Shown here: piece by piece, positions 11,970 to 23,900 of the stretch
Layout of the letters: each line of letters opens with the position of its first letter
Numbering within the stretch: position 1 is the first letter of the stretch
DNA from: Dichetophora obliterata
Taxonomy: Eukaryota; Arthropoda; Insecta; Diptera; Sciomyzidae
Direction: 5' to 3'
Assembly (NCBI GenBank): GCA_963920525.1
Contig: OY986438.1
Span: 191,772,962 to 191,836,961 of the forward strand
DNA length: 64,000 bases
The notes under the pieces: model-generated
Told to the model about the DNA's origin: nothing
Databases searched by the model: none
Seen by the model: the letters and a program-made list of their open reading frames with translations, nothing else
Program-made: the position numbers and the translations under genes

Positions 11970-12388
11970 GGGTATACACTTCACTTCGTAATTTTCCGAA
12001 ATCGCAAATTTACGACGAGTTGAAGTGAGCGACTGCTTTTAAATTTTTTACCAAAATATTTGTCAAACTGACAACGCGCAAACTGTTAATTTATTGAAAC
12101 ATTTGTTGTTGCCGTTGAACTGTGAAAAATTAAGAAAATAAGTGAAAAACTAAATTATATGAAATATTTTTGAAGAAGACCTTTCAGGATGTTGTTTTTT
12201 TCTCATGAATCTCAGTTGCATGTGCGCATTGAACACATATTTTCTTCGCAAATTTCCGACGATTATTTTTCATCAACTCAATAGATGATTAAATTTAAGC
12301 AATCTTCGGAAAACCAGAACAACAACAATTGCACTGAAATTTTCGTATATTTGCGATTTCGGAAAATTACGAAGTGAAGTGTATACCC
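11970..12388. mobile_element. TA-flanked MITE, GGGTATACAC ends
   Basis: The 419-bp element has inverted ends: gggtatacacttcacttcg on the left and its complement on the right. Pairing continues through 'taattttccgaaatcgcaaat', about 40 bp in all. TA flanks both sides (11968-11969 and 12389-12390). The interior shares the 'gcgcattgaacacatattttcttcgcaaatttccgacgat' region, inverted, with the MITE at 20845-21162. A weaker outer pair, 'agggtatgcgcac' (about 11679) and 'gtgcgcatac' (about 12518), may mark a host element for this insertion. Confidence 0.8.
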
Positions 12389-12529
12389 TAAATTTGAATT
12401 AAAAATTGTATTTATAAATCAATTTTTCATTTATTGAATGCATTCTTATTTCGTTATTCATTGATTCACTATTTTGTGAATAAAATCAAATTGAATGCAT
12501 TCTTTTCCAGCTCTGGTGCGCATACTAAG

Positions 12530-14505
12530 GTACCTGTGCGTCCATAAATTAACAAAAGCATTTCCAAACTCATGTCAATCGGTTAAGATTCAATAAATTT
12601 TTTACTGAATTTAATTTTGGATTTGTGTTCGCGCACATTCAAAGCACCGATAAGGGTTAAACTGAACAAAGTACTGTAAGAGAGCAGAAAAAATGCAGAA
12701 GAGATTTAGAATTTTTCGAGAAAAGAAACCGCTATAAGACTATGATTTATGGCATTTCTAAACACTAACAACTTTTTATGATTTATCTCTATTAATTTCA
12801 GCTTTCAACTTCACAAACTTATCTTTTTCCGCTATTTAATAAAAGACTAACAAATTATTTTTCCCGTTTAAATTTTGTATTTGAAAACATGATGCATCGA
12901 TTGTTTTGTCAAATTGAACTAAGTTTTTCTGTTTTGTGTGTGGTGTTTTTTTTTTAAAGTTTCCCGTTTTGTTTGTGTAACCAAGCAAAGCATTGTTCTC
13001 GCATTTCTTTGACTGGAACTCGTAGGTAGTCAGTTGTATGCATTAAAGTCATTCTTAAGTGTATCACATTACTTTCGGCTATCATTTTATTGTTTGTTGA
13101 CTTAAATTCGTCCATCCGTCAAACTTGAACGTTGTATCTATTTCTTTTTGTTTGTACACATGAGAATGTTTCAGTGTATTTGTGCATTTGATATCAGTTT
13201 GAAGTATTTCCGGCGTTTACCCTTTCGTATTTAGCAGTAGATATGTACATATATATATATAAAATGTAGCACTTGGCTGACCACGCAACTCTTTCAACAT
13301 ATCGCAGACGTCAAAGGCTGAATAGGTTTCAACAGTTTCCTGTGTCTTTGAACCACCTCCAACTTCGAACTTCCTTTGTGCATTGTGTTTTAACGCTTTG
13401 TTGTGGATGCCCAGATGGATAAAGGGGAGGGAGGGGAGGTGTCCTTTTCTTAGTGAACTTTGAACTATTTGGAGAAATTCGTTAAAATAACATGCTAACG
13501 TTGAAGTAAGGGTTTAGTTTTTAGATGGTTTCCTTAGTTTTGAATGAGCTTTTCTTTAGAATACTCTGTCATACAGCATTTATTTGATTTTTGTTTTTGT
13601 TATAGCCATTGAGTTTCTAGACATTCTTTGCCTTTGCTATGACCTTAATAAATATTTCCATCACAAAATACCAACAATTGACATAATTTTTTACTTACCG
13701 CTTTTTGTATTAATTGTTTTCTTACACAATCGTGTCAAATTTATCAAGTCTTTTGTTCGAAAAAGGCCATATTTTGTCAACAACATAAATCTTCGAAATA
13801 TTTATTAATAATAAAAATTTTTCTAAAATTTATGCAAATATATTGAACAAACTATAACAAATCAAGTCATAAATCAAAGTTACTAAATATTCATATGTCT
13901 AATTTTTTGAATTAATTTTGAATAATTTCCAAGACCCCAAACAGATCGTTATGTTATTCCATAATAATATCTTTGAATGCTTGCATAAATTTACATATAA
14001 AAAGCCAAGAACTAATATTTCAACTTTTATGATGTCAAAATGTAAAAAAAAAAAAATGGAGAAGAAATTAAAAATAACAAAGACCTACAAAATATTCATA
14101 GAATAAATAAGACTTTGATAGTTTTTATTTGATGCTGTCATCGAATTTAGGCTTAAAATTATAATTTAAGTGGCTAATATTTGATCAGAGGGCTCAGCAA
14201 GCAAGAATAATGCGTTCCGGGCAAATCACTTGGCTGGTTTTTATGATAATTAATATATCAATGCAATGGCTTATAGGTTAGTTGATTGTACATTTTAATA
14301 TTTAATTAAATTACACATGAATAACCTATAGTTAATATAAATATTCATATTATATGGTGCTAGAGGAAATTTAACCATAACGGTTTTAAAATACCAATTT
14401 TTAAATTAACTCGAAAATAAACAAAGCTTAAAATAGAAGCACGTTTTGATATTATAGTTAAATTTTTCAAGTTAACAAAATCAGCATAGTTCAAAGAGGG
14501 AAAAA
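12530..14505. other. Gene-poor stretch upstream of meru
   Basis: No supported coding exon. Some parts (about 12990-13450) have a more balanced composition than the repeats and could be unique host sequence, such as 5' flank or an upstream non-coding exon of meru, but no splice or promoter signal is convincing. Short (AT)n occurs near 13250-13262. Confidence 0.35.
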
Positions 14506-15665
14506 TCTATAGTAATAAAACTCATTTTCAGTTTGTTTGTTTGGCCTTTATACAAATCTAAACGACTTAACGGATTTCGCTCAAACTAAGTACTCATATT
14601 AAGTTTATCCCAACTTAAAATGTTACATACTTAGTTTTTGCCACGCCCCTTCTGAAATTTTTCAACTAATGGTAATTTTGTTATTATAAAATTTTTTGCT
14701 CGGAGATTTTTTTGTATTTAATTTAGAAATTTTTTGTTATTTTGACATCAAAAACACTCACATATCTTCAAAATTGGAGAAATTTTCAGTACAACGACTT
14801 TTTCATAAAACATCGTTGCCTCAGAATGAGAAAAAAAAAACGACATGAAAATCAAAGTTTGGTCTTTCGATGCAAATATCTCCGCTGTCCATTAATATAT
14901 TTCATTCAAATTTTTTTATTTACAAAAATGGGTTGAACTGTACCGTTTAGTCAGTGTATATATGTTGTATGATTATGTTAAAAAAGGTCCAAAGTATTGA
15001 ATTTTTACTCAAAAAATTACTCAAAAATTGTTGTTGTTGTAAAAATGAAATCAATTAAAAATTGCACATCTGGCTACCTTTCATATGACATAGCATTTAT
15101 TTGCAAAAATTCTTCCAGCTAAGCGCAAAAAATATTTTACTGTTTTTGTCATCAAAACAACAAGTACCCCTTTGATTTTTTTCGCGAAATTTATTTTTTC
15201 CAAAATGTTGTTTTTATATTTTTTACAAAAAAAGTCTAGTCTCAAAAATAATTTATGTGAAAAAATTACCCCAATATCTTTTTCCAATCAAAAGTTATGG
15301 CTAAAAATCTATTTTTTCATACCAGACTATTAATATAACTGAGTTTTGTTTTAAAATTCTCTATATAATTTGAACGTCCCCATTTATCTCTTAGAATGCA
15401 GTTGTGTATCTAGTGTAATTATGAACATTTAGTTTATATAAAATCTTCCTTATAGTATAATCTACTTAGTTTTTTTTTGCCTCCCCACCCCCTCCTGTTA
15501 AATTTGTTTTGTTGTGATGGCTCTCATTTTTCTCACTATTTTGTCACCGTTGACACTGAGTTCTTTATCAATGTTGCTTAAAATGTTGCATATATATATC
15601 AATATTTCATCGAAAAGATGACTGTGAATAAGAATGCTGTAAAAGTTAATTTTTTCATGTTTAAT
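14506..15665 (+). mobile_element. Helitron-like 5' segment
   Basis: The segment begins with TC after an A ('a|TCTATAGTAATAAAACTC') and is homologous over about 1.15 kb to the 5' part of the minus-strand Helitron ending at 62219. It includes the shared 'tggtatgaaaaaa' and 'caaaagttatggctaaaaa' blocks and the 'cattcttattcacagtcatcttttcgatgaaat' block (inverted there). Similarity fades near 15665. A possible 3' terminus is CTAG at 17035-17038, 11 bp after a CTTCG/CGAAG hairpin (17007-17023), but this is not proven. No Rep/helicase coding is visible. Confidence 0.6.
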
Positions 15666-15693
15666 GTGTTATTTGAACCATATTGTTGAAAAT

Positions 15694-15835
15694 AAAATTT
15701 CCACGCCAAAAATGTACCGACATATAAAAGACAGTGAAATTTGGACATTTTAACTCTCCAATCATGATTGCAAGCTTGGCTGCGTTGAACACAGTTTTGG
15801 GTTCAGTAGCGTACTAACCGAAAGTATGCTGAAAA
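15694..15835. repeat. Solo arm of the 2757-3409 foldback family
   Basis: The blocks 'atttccacgccaa', 'catataaaagacagtgaa', 'aactctccaatcatg', 'gcttggctgcgttgaa' and 'gcgtactaacc' match the right arm at 3190-3310 in the same orientation. No inverted partner was seen nearby. Confidence 0.55.
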
Positions 15836-15914
15836 GAATGCTGCAAAATGTTTTAAATTAGAAGTAAGCACTGCATTACCAACACGGTTTCAATATTTTT
15901 AGAAATGTCGGTAA

Positions 15915-16125
15915 CTGTTACTTAATTAAGGCTGTGTGCTAATTGATCTAAATGCGACCTAAACTAAATTGTGTCGATAAAGCAGTGATTCCTAATTTAA
16001 AAAGCATTTAGGTAGCTCGCTTATTGCCTAAACTATTTAGGAAGCACTGCCTTATCGACCCAATTTAGTTTAGGTCGCATTTAGATCAATTCGCACAAAA
16101 CCTAAGTTCTTTTCGCACACAGCGT
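15915..16125. repeat. Palindromic MITE-like repeat
   Basis: An inverted pair of about 60 bp ('attgatctaaatgcgaccta', then 'aactaaatt', 'gtcgataa', 'agcagtg') runs from about 15938 to 16108 around a short A/T-rich centre. An outer 'gctgtgtgc' / 'gcacacagc' pair brackets it. No target duplication could be fixed. Confidence 0.55.
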
Positions 16126-16319
16126 AAGCTTGCAGTAAACACCATAATAGCAATTCTTGCACTGTTCTTGCAGTTTTTTCAACTGGATTTATGTCGATCA
16201 ACTGTTTATGTCGATAATATTTTAACAGGTTGCTGTATATACTATAATTGGAAATTAAAAAGCGTCTGCTTTCTTAACTTACACATTTTTGCTTTTTTAA
16301 AAGAGTTCTGTGGATTCCG

Positions 16320-16410
16320 TGGTTGGCAGTTTTAGGGAGTAGCTGATTACGGAATTGATGTCAACATTTAAAATTTGAAATGGCGGATAGAGTTGCCACC
16401 TACAATCCTC
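16320..16410. repeat. Unit of the 'gtcgctgatttcgaatc / gttgccacc' dispersed repeat
   Basis: It contains the ordered landmarks 'tagctgattacggaattgatgtca', 'aaaatttgaaatggcggatag' and 'gttgccacct', seen in the arrays at 26170-26545 and 29620-29910. Confidence 0.5.
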
Positions 16411-16477
16411 AACAAGCCAAGCCAACGACCAAGCATGGATAAGACTTGCATCTGTTTGGTATTTTTGCAAGCAGGCT

Positions 16478-16990
16478 AACCATATGAAGTGAATTTACCA
16501 AAACGGTGAAATCTCTTTAAATTCCACAAAAACTAATCTAATGACTTTGCTAATCGAAAAAGTTTTAATGCACTTTGAGTTCGAAATTTGTAAAAATCGA
16601 ATGAAAATATGCCCATCTCCCATACGAAGTGACTTTATGAAAATGGTAAAATCTTCTTAAATTCCACAAAAATTACTGCAATGGCTTAAAATTTTGCAAA
16701 TAAGTCTTAAACTTAACTATGCACTCGATGTTTGAAATTGGGTAGAAAAAAAGCTGAACACTTTCTAGCCTATCTTCCATACAAAGTGACGTCATCATAA
16801 TAGCAAAACCTTCATAAATTCCAAACAAAATAATGGTGTAAACCTGATATAAGATTTATAATAAGCTTTGATAATAATTTTCTAGCTCTGAGTTTCAAAT
16901 TTAAAATTTTTCGATAAAAACCACGTTCTATAAAAGTGACGTCATCTAAATAATACAACATTGAAAACTTCGAACATACTAAAATACAGC
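16478..16990. repeat. Four degenerate tandem repeats of ~140-160 bp
   Basis: The 'ccatacgaagtgac' landmark recurs at about 16480, 16619, 16778 and 16928. Each is followed by 'taaaatcttcttaaattcca' and 'gttcgaaatttgaaa' blocks. Divergence between units is high. No coding content. Confidence 0.55.
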
Positions 16991-17161
16991 TGTGGGGGTA
17001 TTTTGACTTCGGTCCAGTCGAAGACAATTCCTTACTAGTTAAGCAACAATTCCACTTCAGCGATCTCTTTAACTATTGAGTACACCGTCGAAAGTATTAA
17101 TTTATTTGATGCAATGTAAATAATAGCAAAAAAATCTAAAAACACAGTGCTTATTGCCTTT

Positions 17162-17180
17162 TTCTCTCTCTCTCTCTTTT
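17162..17180. repeat. (CT)n microsatellite
   Basis: A pure CT run about 50 bp before the meru start codon, within the presumed 5' UTR or promoter-proximal region. Confidence 0.7.
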
Positions 17181-17231
17181 ACTCTTTTTCCATGCTAAAC
17201 TCTACTATTATCTGATGATGGCTTTTGGACC

Positions 17232-17298
17232 ATGTCATCATATATCAGGATACAATTTAGTTCACAAAAGACAAGTACAAGCAAGCAAACGGCAAAAC

Positions 17299-17333
<35 letters not shown>

Positions 17334-17996
17334 ACTGCTACTACTGCAGCAACATCCGCAGTAGCGGCAACTAGCACAGCAACAACAACCACAAATCAAT
17401 TCCCGCCAACTATAATGACTGCTGCTACTGCAGCCGTTGGTTATTCCAATGGGATACTCTATCTGCCACATGATACCATCAACAACAACAACAACACCAA
17501 CAACAACATCAGCAATAACAAAAAACACGAAGAGGACAACTATGAGACGGATTCTTTGGCCTCGATGGAAACACTTTCGGACAATGTTTCAATTTGGGTG
17601 GATGGCGAGAAGCACTGGGTGTCCGGAGTGGATGCAAATACAACGTGTGCGGATCTTATCAATGCATTACTTAGCTATCAGGATGACCAACCGTTGTGCA
17701 ACGAAGACAGCAAAAACAACAGCAACAACAACCATGACATTAATATTTCCATCAATCAATCAATGTTAAATACCAAAGAATCTCAACAACCAGAAGCCGC
17801 CGCTGAGGTTGTCGAGTTGAACTCACAACAACCTCAAAACCTGGAGGACTTCAATACCGCTGCTGCATGCCGCAACGAGCACGCAACGTACGTCATTGTA
17901 AAGCAACACCGACACTGCGAGGAATTCCTAGATGGCAGCACAAAAGTTTTTGATGTGTTGCCAATGGCAAATGGAGAAGCGCCAGGCAAAAAAGAG
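17232..17996 (+). CDS. meru: meru coding exon 1 (residues 1-255)
   Basis: The ATG at 17232 opens a frame that reaches the donor GTTAGT at 17997 in phase 0. Reading through the donor adds 11 residues before a stop. The exon encodes the Thr/Ala-rich leader (18-69), Asn runs (84-96), the acidic 'ETDSLASMETLSDN' stretch, and both halves of most of the Ras-association domain, split by an Asn/Gln-rich insert. CAG/CAA and AAC repeats cause the spurious antisense frames here. The start is the first ATG in frame. A nearby ATG at 17219 is in another frame and soon hits a stop. Confidence 0.85.
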
Positions 17997-20900
17997 GTTA
18001 GTATTTTCCAAGTCAACCATATGAAATATTAACCACATCCCAAACAACCATCCAAAACATCCATGCAACCAACCCATCAACTCAAGTTTAAGATGTAGAG
18101 TTAGAGTTTCAACGACATGACAGCAACGTCAGAACAGGTCACGCAACTTAAATTGTTTTTAAATCATTTTGGCGCAGCAGCAGCAGCAAAAACCAAAGAA
18201 CTAAGCTTTTAAATGAAATAAGAAAAATCAATATTTTTTGTTATATTTTGCACATGCCACACGCACGCATTTCTGGCGACCTCAAATTGTCGTTTGACTT
18301 TAACCTCTTCACCATTCTTTCTACTTGTTTACTTGCAGCATCAGCTTTTCTTGCGACGTCTAACGCAGTCGCCACATAATGCCGCTAGCAGCGGAAATCT
18401 GGGTCTGGGTTCGCTGCTCTCCACCGACAAGGACAGCGGCATGGGCAGTCCAGTAGGCAGCTCACGTAGTGCTCGTTTGCGACGCAAGAAGCACAAATCC
18501 ACTATCAGCTGGCTGGCTCAGGGTAATACATTGCATCCGAAATTATCGCAACGTGGCAGCGCTGCCAATGAACGGCTTATGAAGATTATCATGGCCCAGG
18601 ATGAGACAATTCATCGGCAGTTAACGCTTTTGAGGTTTGAATTAATTTTATTTTTGCAACGAACTGGCACTGAAGCTTTGGCCGCTGTTTGTAGTATGCT
18701 CCTTTTTTAATATTCTTCTTCGTCTTTTTCTTCTTCTCAATCTTTTTTCTTGTCGAGTACAGAGAAAAAGAACGTCAGATTTCAAAAATTGAAGAGGAAA
18801 ACCATCGAACACGCGAACGCGAATTGGGTAAAAATTATTTACTGGAAACCTATTTAAATGGTCTGGACGAGGCTGTTGCGGAAGATGGGGACTTTGTGGA
18901 GGGCGAGGAGATTTTTATAGGTTCGTATTTAATCGTTACAAATTACAACTAATCTATCTGCGAAAAACTCTCGTTTGAAACAATTTTACTATGTTTTACC
19001 AGATTTTTTAGTAAGTAAATTTTAATTACTTACTAATTCGAGATCGGTTTCAGAGATTAGCTCAAAATATTTTGGTATTCTTTTTACGGAAATGGCTTTG
19101 GTCGAAATTAACGAATTTATTTCCGTCCAAATTTTGGCTTAGGCCATAATTAAAGAATTGATTTCCGGTCAAAATCTGTCCAAGCTATTTTCTTAATAAG
19201 CCAGAAGTAAATTTTAATCACTTACTATTTTGAGATCAGTTTCAGAGATTAGCTAAAAATCATTTAGCATTGTTTTTAAGGAAATGGCTTTGTTCGAAAT
19301 TAACGAATTGATTTTCGGTCAAAATAGGAGCGGTCCGAATGCTTGAAGGACAAAATCTTGAATCAACTAAAATCTTGAAAAAAATAATCTTGAAAACGAA
19401 ATCTTGAAAAAAACATCTTGAAACGAAAATCTTGAAAAAAATGTAGAAAACACAAAATATGCATAAATCTTGAAAAAATATTGAAATTTAGAGATATTTT
19501 GTTCTTTCGAATAAAATGTATAATTTCGAGAAAAAAACGGAAAGTGTCTAATTTCGAAAACAAAAATGTCAAAAATGTCAAATTTTGGCAAAATTAAAAA
19601 TTTTTTAAATATTTATGGTCCCATACTTAGCGTCCAAACAAACGACGAGGATGTGGTGGTTTTTTGTCCATTTATGAACACATATTTTTCAAATTTGACA
19701 TTTTTTTGCAAAATTTGATATATTTCGAAATTTGGCACTTATTCAAAATTAAATATGACATTTTTTGCAAAACTTTTACATTTCGAAATTTGTCACTTAT
19801 TCAAAATTTGACAATTTTTTCGAAATTTGCCACTTATTCTAAATTATAAAACTTTTTTCGATATTTGACACTTTTTTACACTTGAAACTTTTTGAAATAA
19901 TTGGACAATTTGACATTTATTTAAAAATTTGACAATTTCTGTGACTTGACAAATATTCATTATTTTAATTTAAAAATTTGACATTATTCGAAAAATTTTA
20001 TACTTCTTTCGAAATTAGACACTTTTCGAAATAGTGTCAAATTTTCAATTAAGAAATCTTGAAAAACCTACGCATAGAATGTATTCTTTAATCCGCGAGC
20101 GCGAATTAAGGATTACATTCTATGCGTAGGTTCTTCAAGATTTTTAGTTTAAATTTTTTTTTTCGTTTTTCGATTTTCGTTTCAAGATTTTTTTTTCAAG
20201 ATTTTGTTTTCAATAATTTTTTTCAAGATTTCGATTTCAAGATTTTTTTTTCAAGATTTTGAAATTCTGCGAAAAGGACCCAGCCCGTCAAAATCCGTCC
20301 AAAGCTATTTTCTTAAAAAACCATAAGTAAATTTGAATTACTTACTAGTTTGAAATCAGTTTCGGAGATTAGCTCAAAATCGTTTAGTATTGTTTTTAAG
20401 GAAATGGCTTTGGTCGGAATTAACGAACTGATTTCCGATCAAAATCCGTCCAAAACTATTTTCTTAAAAAAACCATAAGTAAATTTTAATTACTTACTAT
20501 TTTGAGATCAGTTTCAGAGATTAGCTCAAAATCGTTTTGTTATGGTTTTAAGGAAATGTCTAATGGTCAAAGTAATTTCTTTGAAAACAATACTATAAGA
20601 TCTTGAGTTTATCTCATGAGCCGATCTCAAATTATTAAGTTATTACAATTTACTTACTATATTCGTTAATCAATTAACGAAGTTATTTCTAGTAAATAAT
20701 TATTAAAGTCATTTAAGAAAACAATCGAGATTATTTCTTTTTATACACACAGAAAATTTTGCATAGCAAAATCATTGTGATGCATAGTTGATTCCATTTT
20801 ACATGATTTCAAAGTTCATGTTGGCAGCAACATGAAAATCATTAAGGGTATTCACTTCATCGCTGAAATTTGCGAAATGCTGAAATTTACAAAAACTTTT

Positions 20901-23900
20901 GTATAATTGTTGTTGTTTTGGTTTTCCGAAGGTTGCTTCAATTTAATCACCTATTGACTTGATGAAAAATAATCGTCGGAAATTTGCGAAGAAAAGATGT
21001 GTTCAGTAACCATAAGTGAATCTGTTCAATGAGTGTGAGTCATTGTGAATATGATAATTTCGCTAATAATAAGGGCATTCAGTCAAATTCCGTCTAAAAG
21101 CTAATGCAATGTCTGCGAACAAGAAAAAAATTCCTAAATTTCAGCATTGAAGTGAATACCCCTATTATGATTTTATGTAAAATCATTGTTGAATCAAGTA
21201 AAAAACAACGCATAAGCTAGTTTTGCAGAGTAGAATCATTATGATTTTATGTATAATCATTATGTTGTATTATATTAAGCCTTCCTTAAGGACGAAGACC
21301 GGGCGCTCATTTCAATGCATGAATCGACCTTATCTGATATGTAGTTTGGATTTTAGAAAAAAAAATAAAAAATAAAAATTGACAAAAAAAGACATATGAA
21401 ATTAACATGAAATTTAATTTTTAAAATTCTTCCAAGGATACAGTAGCTTAAGTAGTCTTGTGGGCAGTAGCTTAACGAACATTTTGATGCATAAATCGTC
21501 CTTTTATTATGTATGGTTTAGGAGTTATGGCTAAAAAACCAAAAAAATCACATAAAATGACGTAGAAAACTATGATTCTTGAAAAAAATTTTAACTGAGA
21601 TTCTTGAAAAAATTTTTTTTTTCTAAAAATGCAGTTTGTGTATATATGTATTAGAAATAAATTGGTGCATAAATCGTCCTTGTAGGATGTATGGTTTTTG
21701 AGTTGTGACGAAAAAACCACATGTTGTAAATAGAATGAATCGTCTTTATTTGATATGTAGTTCGGATTTAAGAAAAAAAAAAAATAAAAAAAATAAAAAT
21801 TGACAAAAGAGGACATATGTTGTATTACATTTAGAAGCTTCAATTGACTAGGAAAGTTTAAAGTACTTATCTAAGGAAGATATACATGAAGCTATACCAC
21901 CCATTTGACTTCGTACATGTTATCGAGAAAAATTACTTAGCTAGAGAAAAATTGAGGTAGTATCGTATAAGTCGTATTTTTTATATTTTTAAATAAAAAA
22001 ATTATATAAAACCATCTTAAAGTTATTTTTATTTCAAAATGAGGTTAGGATTTAGATGTAGTCCATAATGATTGATAATGATTTCATAATGATTCAACAT
22101 TACCATCCTAATAATTTTAATTCATTTCATAATGATTCAACATGACCATCCTAATGATTTTACGTGATTTCATAATGTTTCAACATGAAAATTTGTTGCG
22201 ATTTTTACATGAAAATCACAATGATTTTACTATAAATCTCTATGAAGCAAAATCATAAGGGAAACATGTAAAATCATTATGTTTCTAGTTGATTTTACAA
22301 TGATTTTTTTCTGTGTGTAGTTATGTAGAGTACTTGGTAGAAACAGATAGTGTTTTCAAATATTCGCCAAAATGTGAGTACCGTTTTCTCGAATTATTGG
22401 AAAATGACGTTTTTATAACAGTCGGGTTTTTGATAAATTTAAATAAAAACCCGGTCAAAACCGGTAATTCAATTATTGAAATTTTATTTATTAACTAGTA
22501 TAAAATCCTGAAGCCTACGACAGGTCCTCCGCATTTTTCTTTTTTGAGCCTTTTGTCGAAAGAATTTTTTCTCTTTTTAAAGCTTGACTTGATTTTTACA
22601 AAATACAAATTTACTACTCCAAATAGCACTTTACGAATTGAAGCAGTGTTGGAAAATTAGTTGATGTGCAAAAGTGCAAAAAGTCGAGTTTGGTAGCAAT
22701 CATATTCATACTGAACTTTACAAACTGGCCTTGCAACCTTCATATACGTAGCAACTCAGGTGACGTTTTGAGGTTGATACAATTATATATTTTGGTACAA
22801 TCGACTCAAATCAACTCAAAAAAGTTTCATTCAATTCGTCATAACTTTTTTATAGAAGGATGAAAAAAGAGGAAGTTAGACCAAAAACGTCCCAATCAGC
22901 CAAACAAGCTTGGAATAAGCTTTAAACATGCTTAAAATCGTAAGCATCAAGCTTAAAAAAAGCCTACGATTACTATTGAAAAATACTCACAAGTAATTGT
23001 AGAATAAACGAAAACGATTCCTTGGAAAAATATTCCTTACAATAAGCTTAATCCAAGTGTTTCTAAAAAAAGAAAATTCGCTGGTACGAGAAGCTGTCCG
23101 TCCTCATTTCGCACTATCAAACTCGACTTGCCTTCAAGAAAACTTGCCTTGTTGCATTTTAAGCCATCAGTTTAGTTGTGCTTCTTGTCCTTTAAATTCA
23201 ATATTTTCCACAATTTAGTCGTGGATTTCTATGTTTAGTTTCCATAATTCTCAAATGTAGTAAAGAGCAAAGAAAGTGAAAAGAAATGACCGAACCCGGA
23301 CTCGAACCGGGGACGTCTGGGTTGATAGTCTAGCTCACACTCCACTAGACTACACAGGCCAACAGTTTACAGCAATCGCAACTTCGAACAGTTGCAAAAT
23401 TATTACCTTGGCAAACATTTTGCAAGTATGATTGGAAAGCACTTACTTAAAGCAAGTCTTTCCAAGTATTATTGTACAACACTTACTTTTTGTTTTTTAC
23501 GCAATAATTCTACAAAGCTACTTGGACACCTACGCAAGTGTTTTACAAGCGTGCTTGGACTAGGCTTCGTTTTTGCATTGTATGTATTTCTAAATGGCTG
23601 ATTGGGGTACTATTTTAAAAACCCAATATTGTCACTGATAAGTATCAAATATATATTAAGGCTATTCACAGTTTGAATACGCTGGTCTGCTATTTGTACG
23701 ATTTGCTATATGTACACCAATTTACGAAAGCGTATTTTGCTTTGTTGTTGTTTTGCATACAAATGCAAATACGCGGGCACGCGTAAATTAAAGTAGCCCT
23801 TGGACGTGTTTGTTGCACCTCGTATTTTTATGTTCTGTCTACAGCACCATAAACACATACATCACAGGGTTGCATCATTTTTTATACGACAGTCACATGG

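Noticed and set aside
17195..17528. Val/Ala- and Cys-rich antisense frames
   Set aside because: Shadows of ACA/CAG repeats in meru exon 1.
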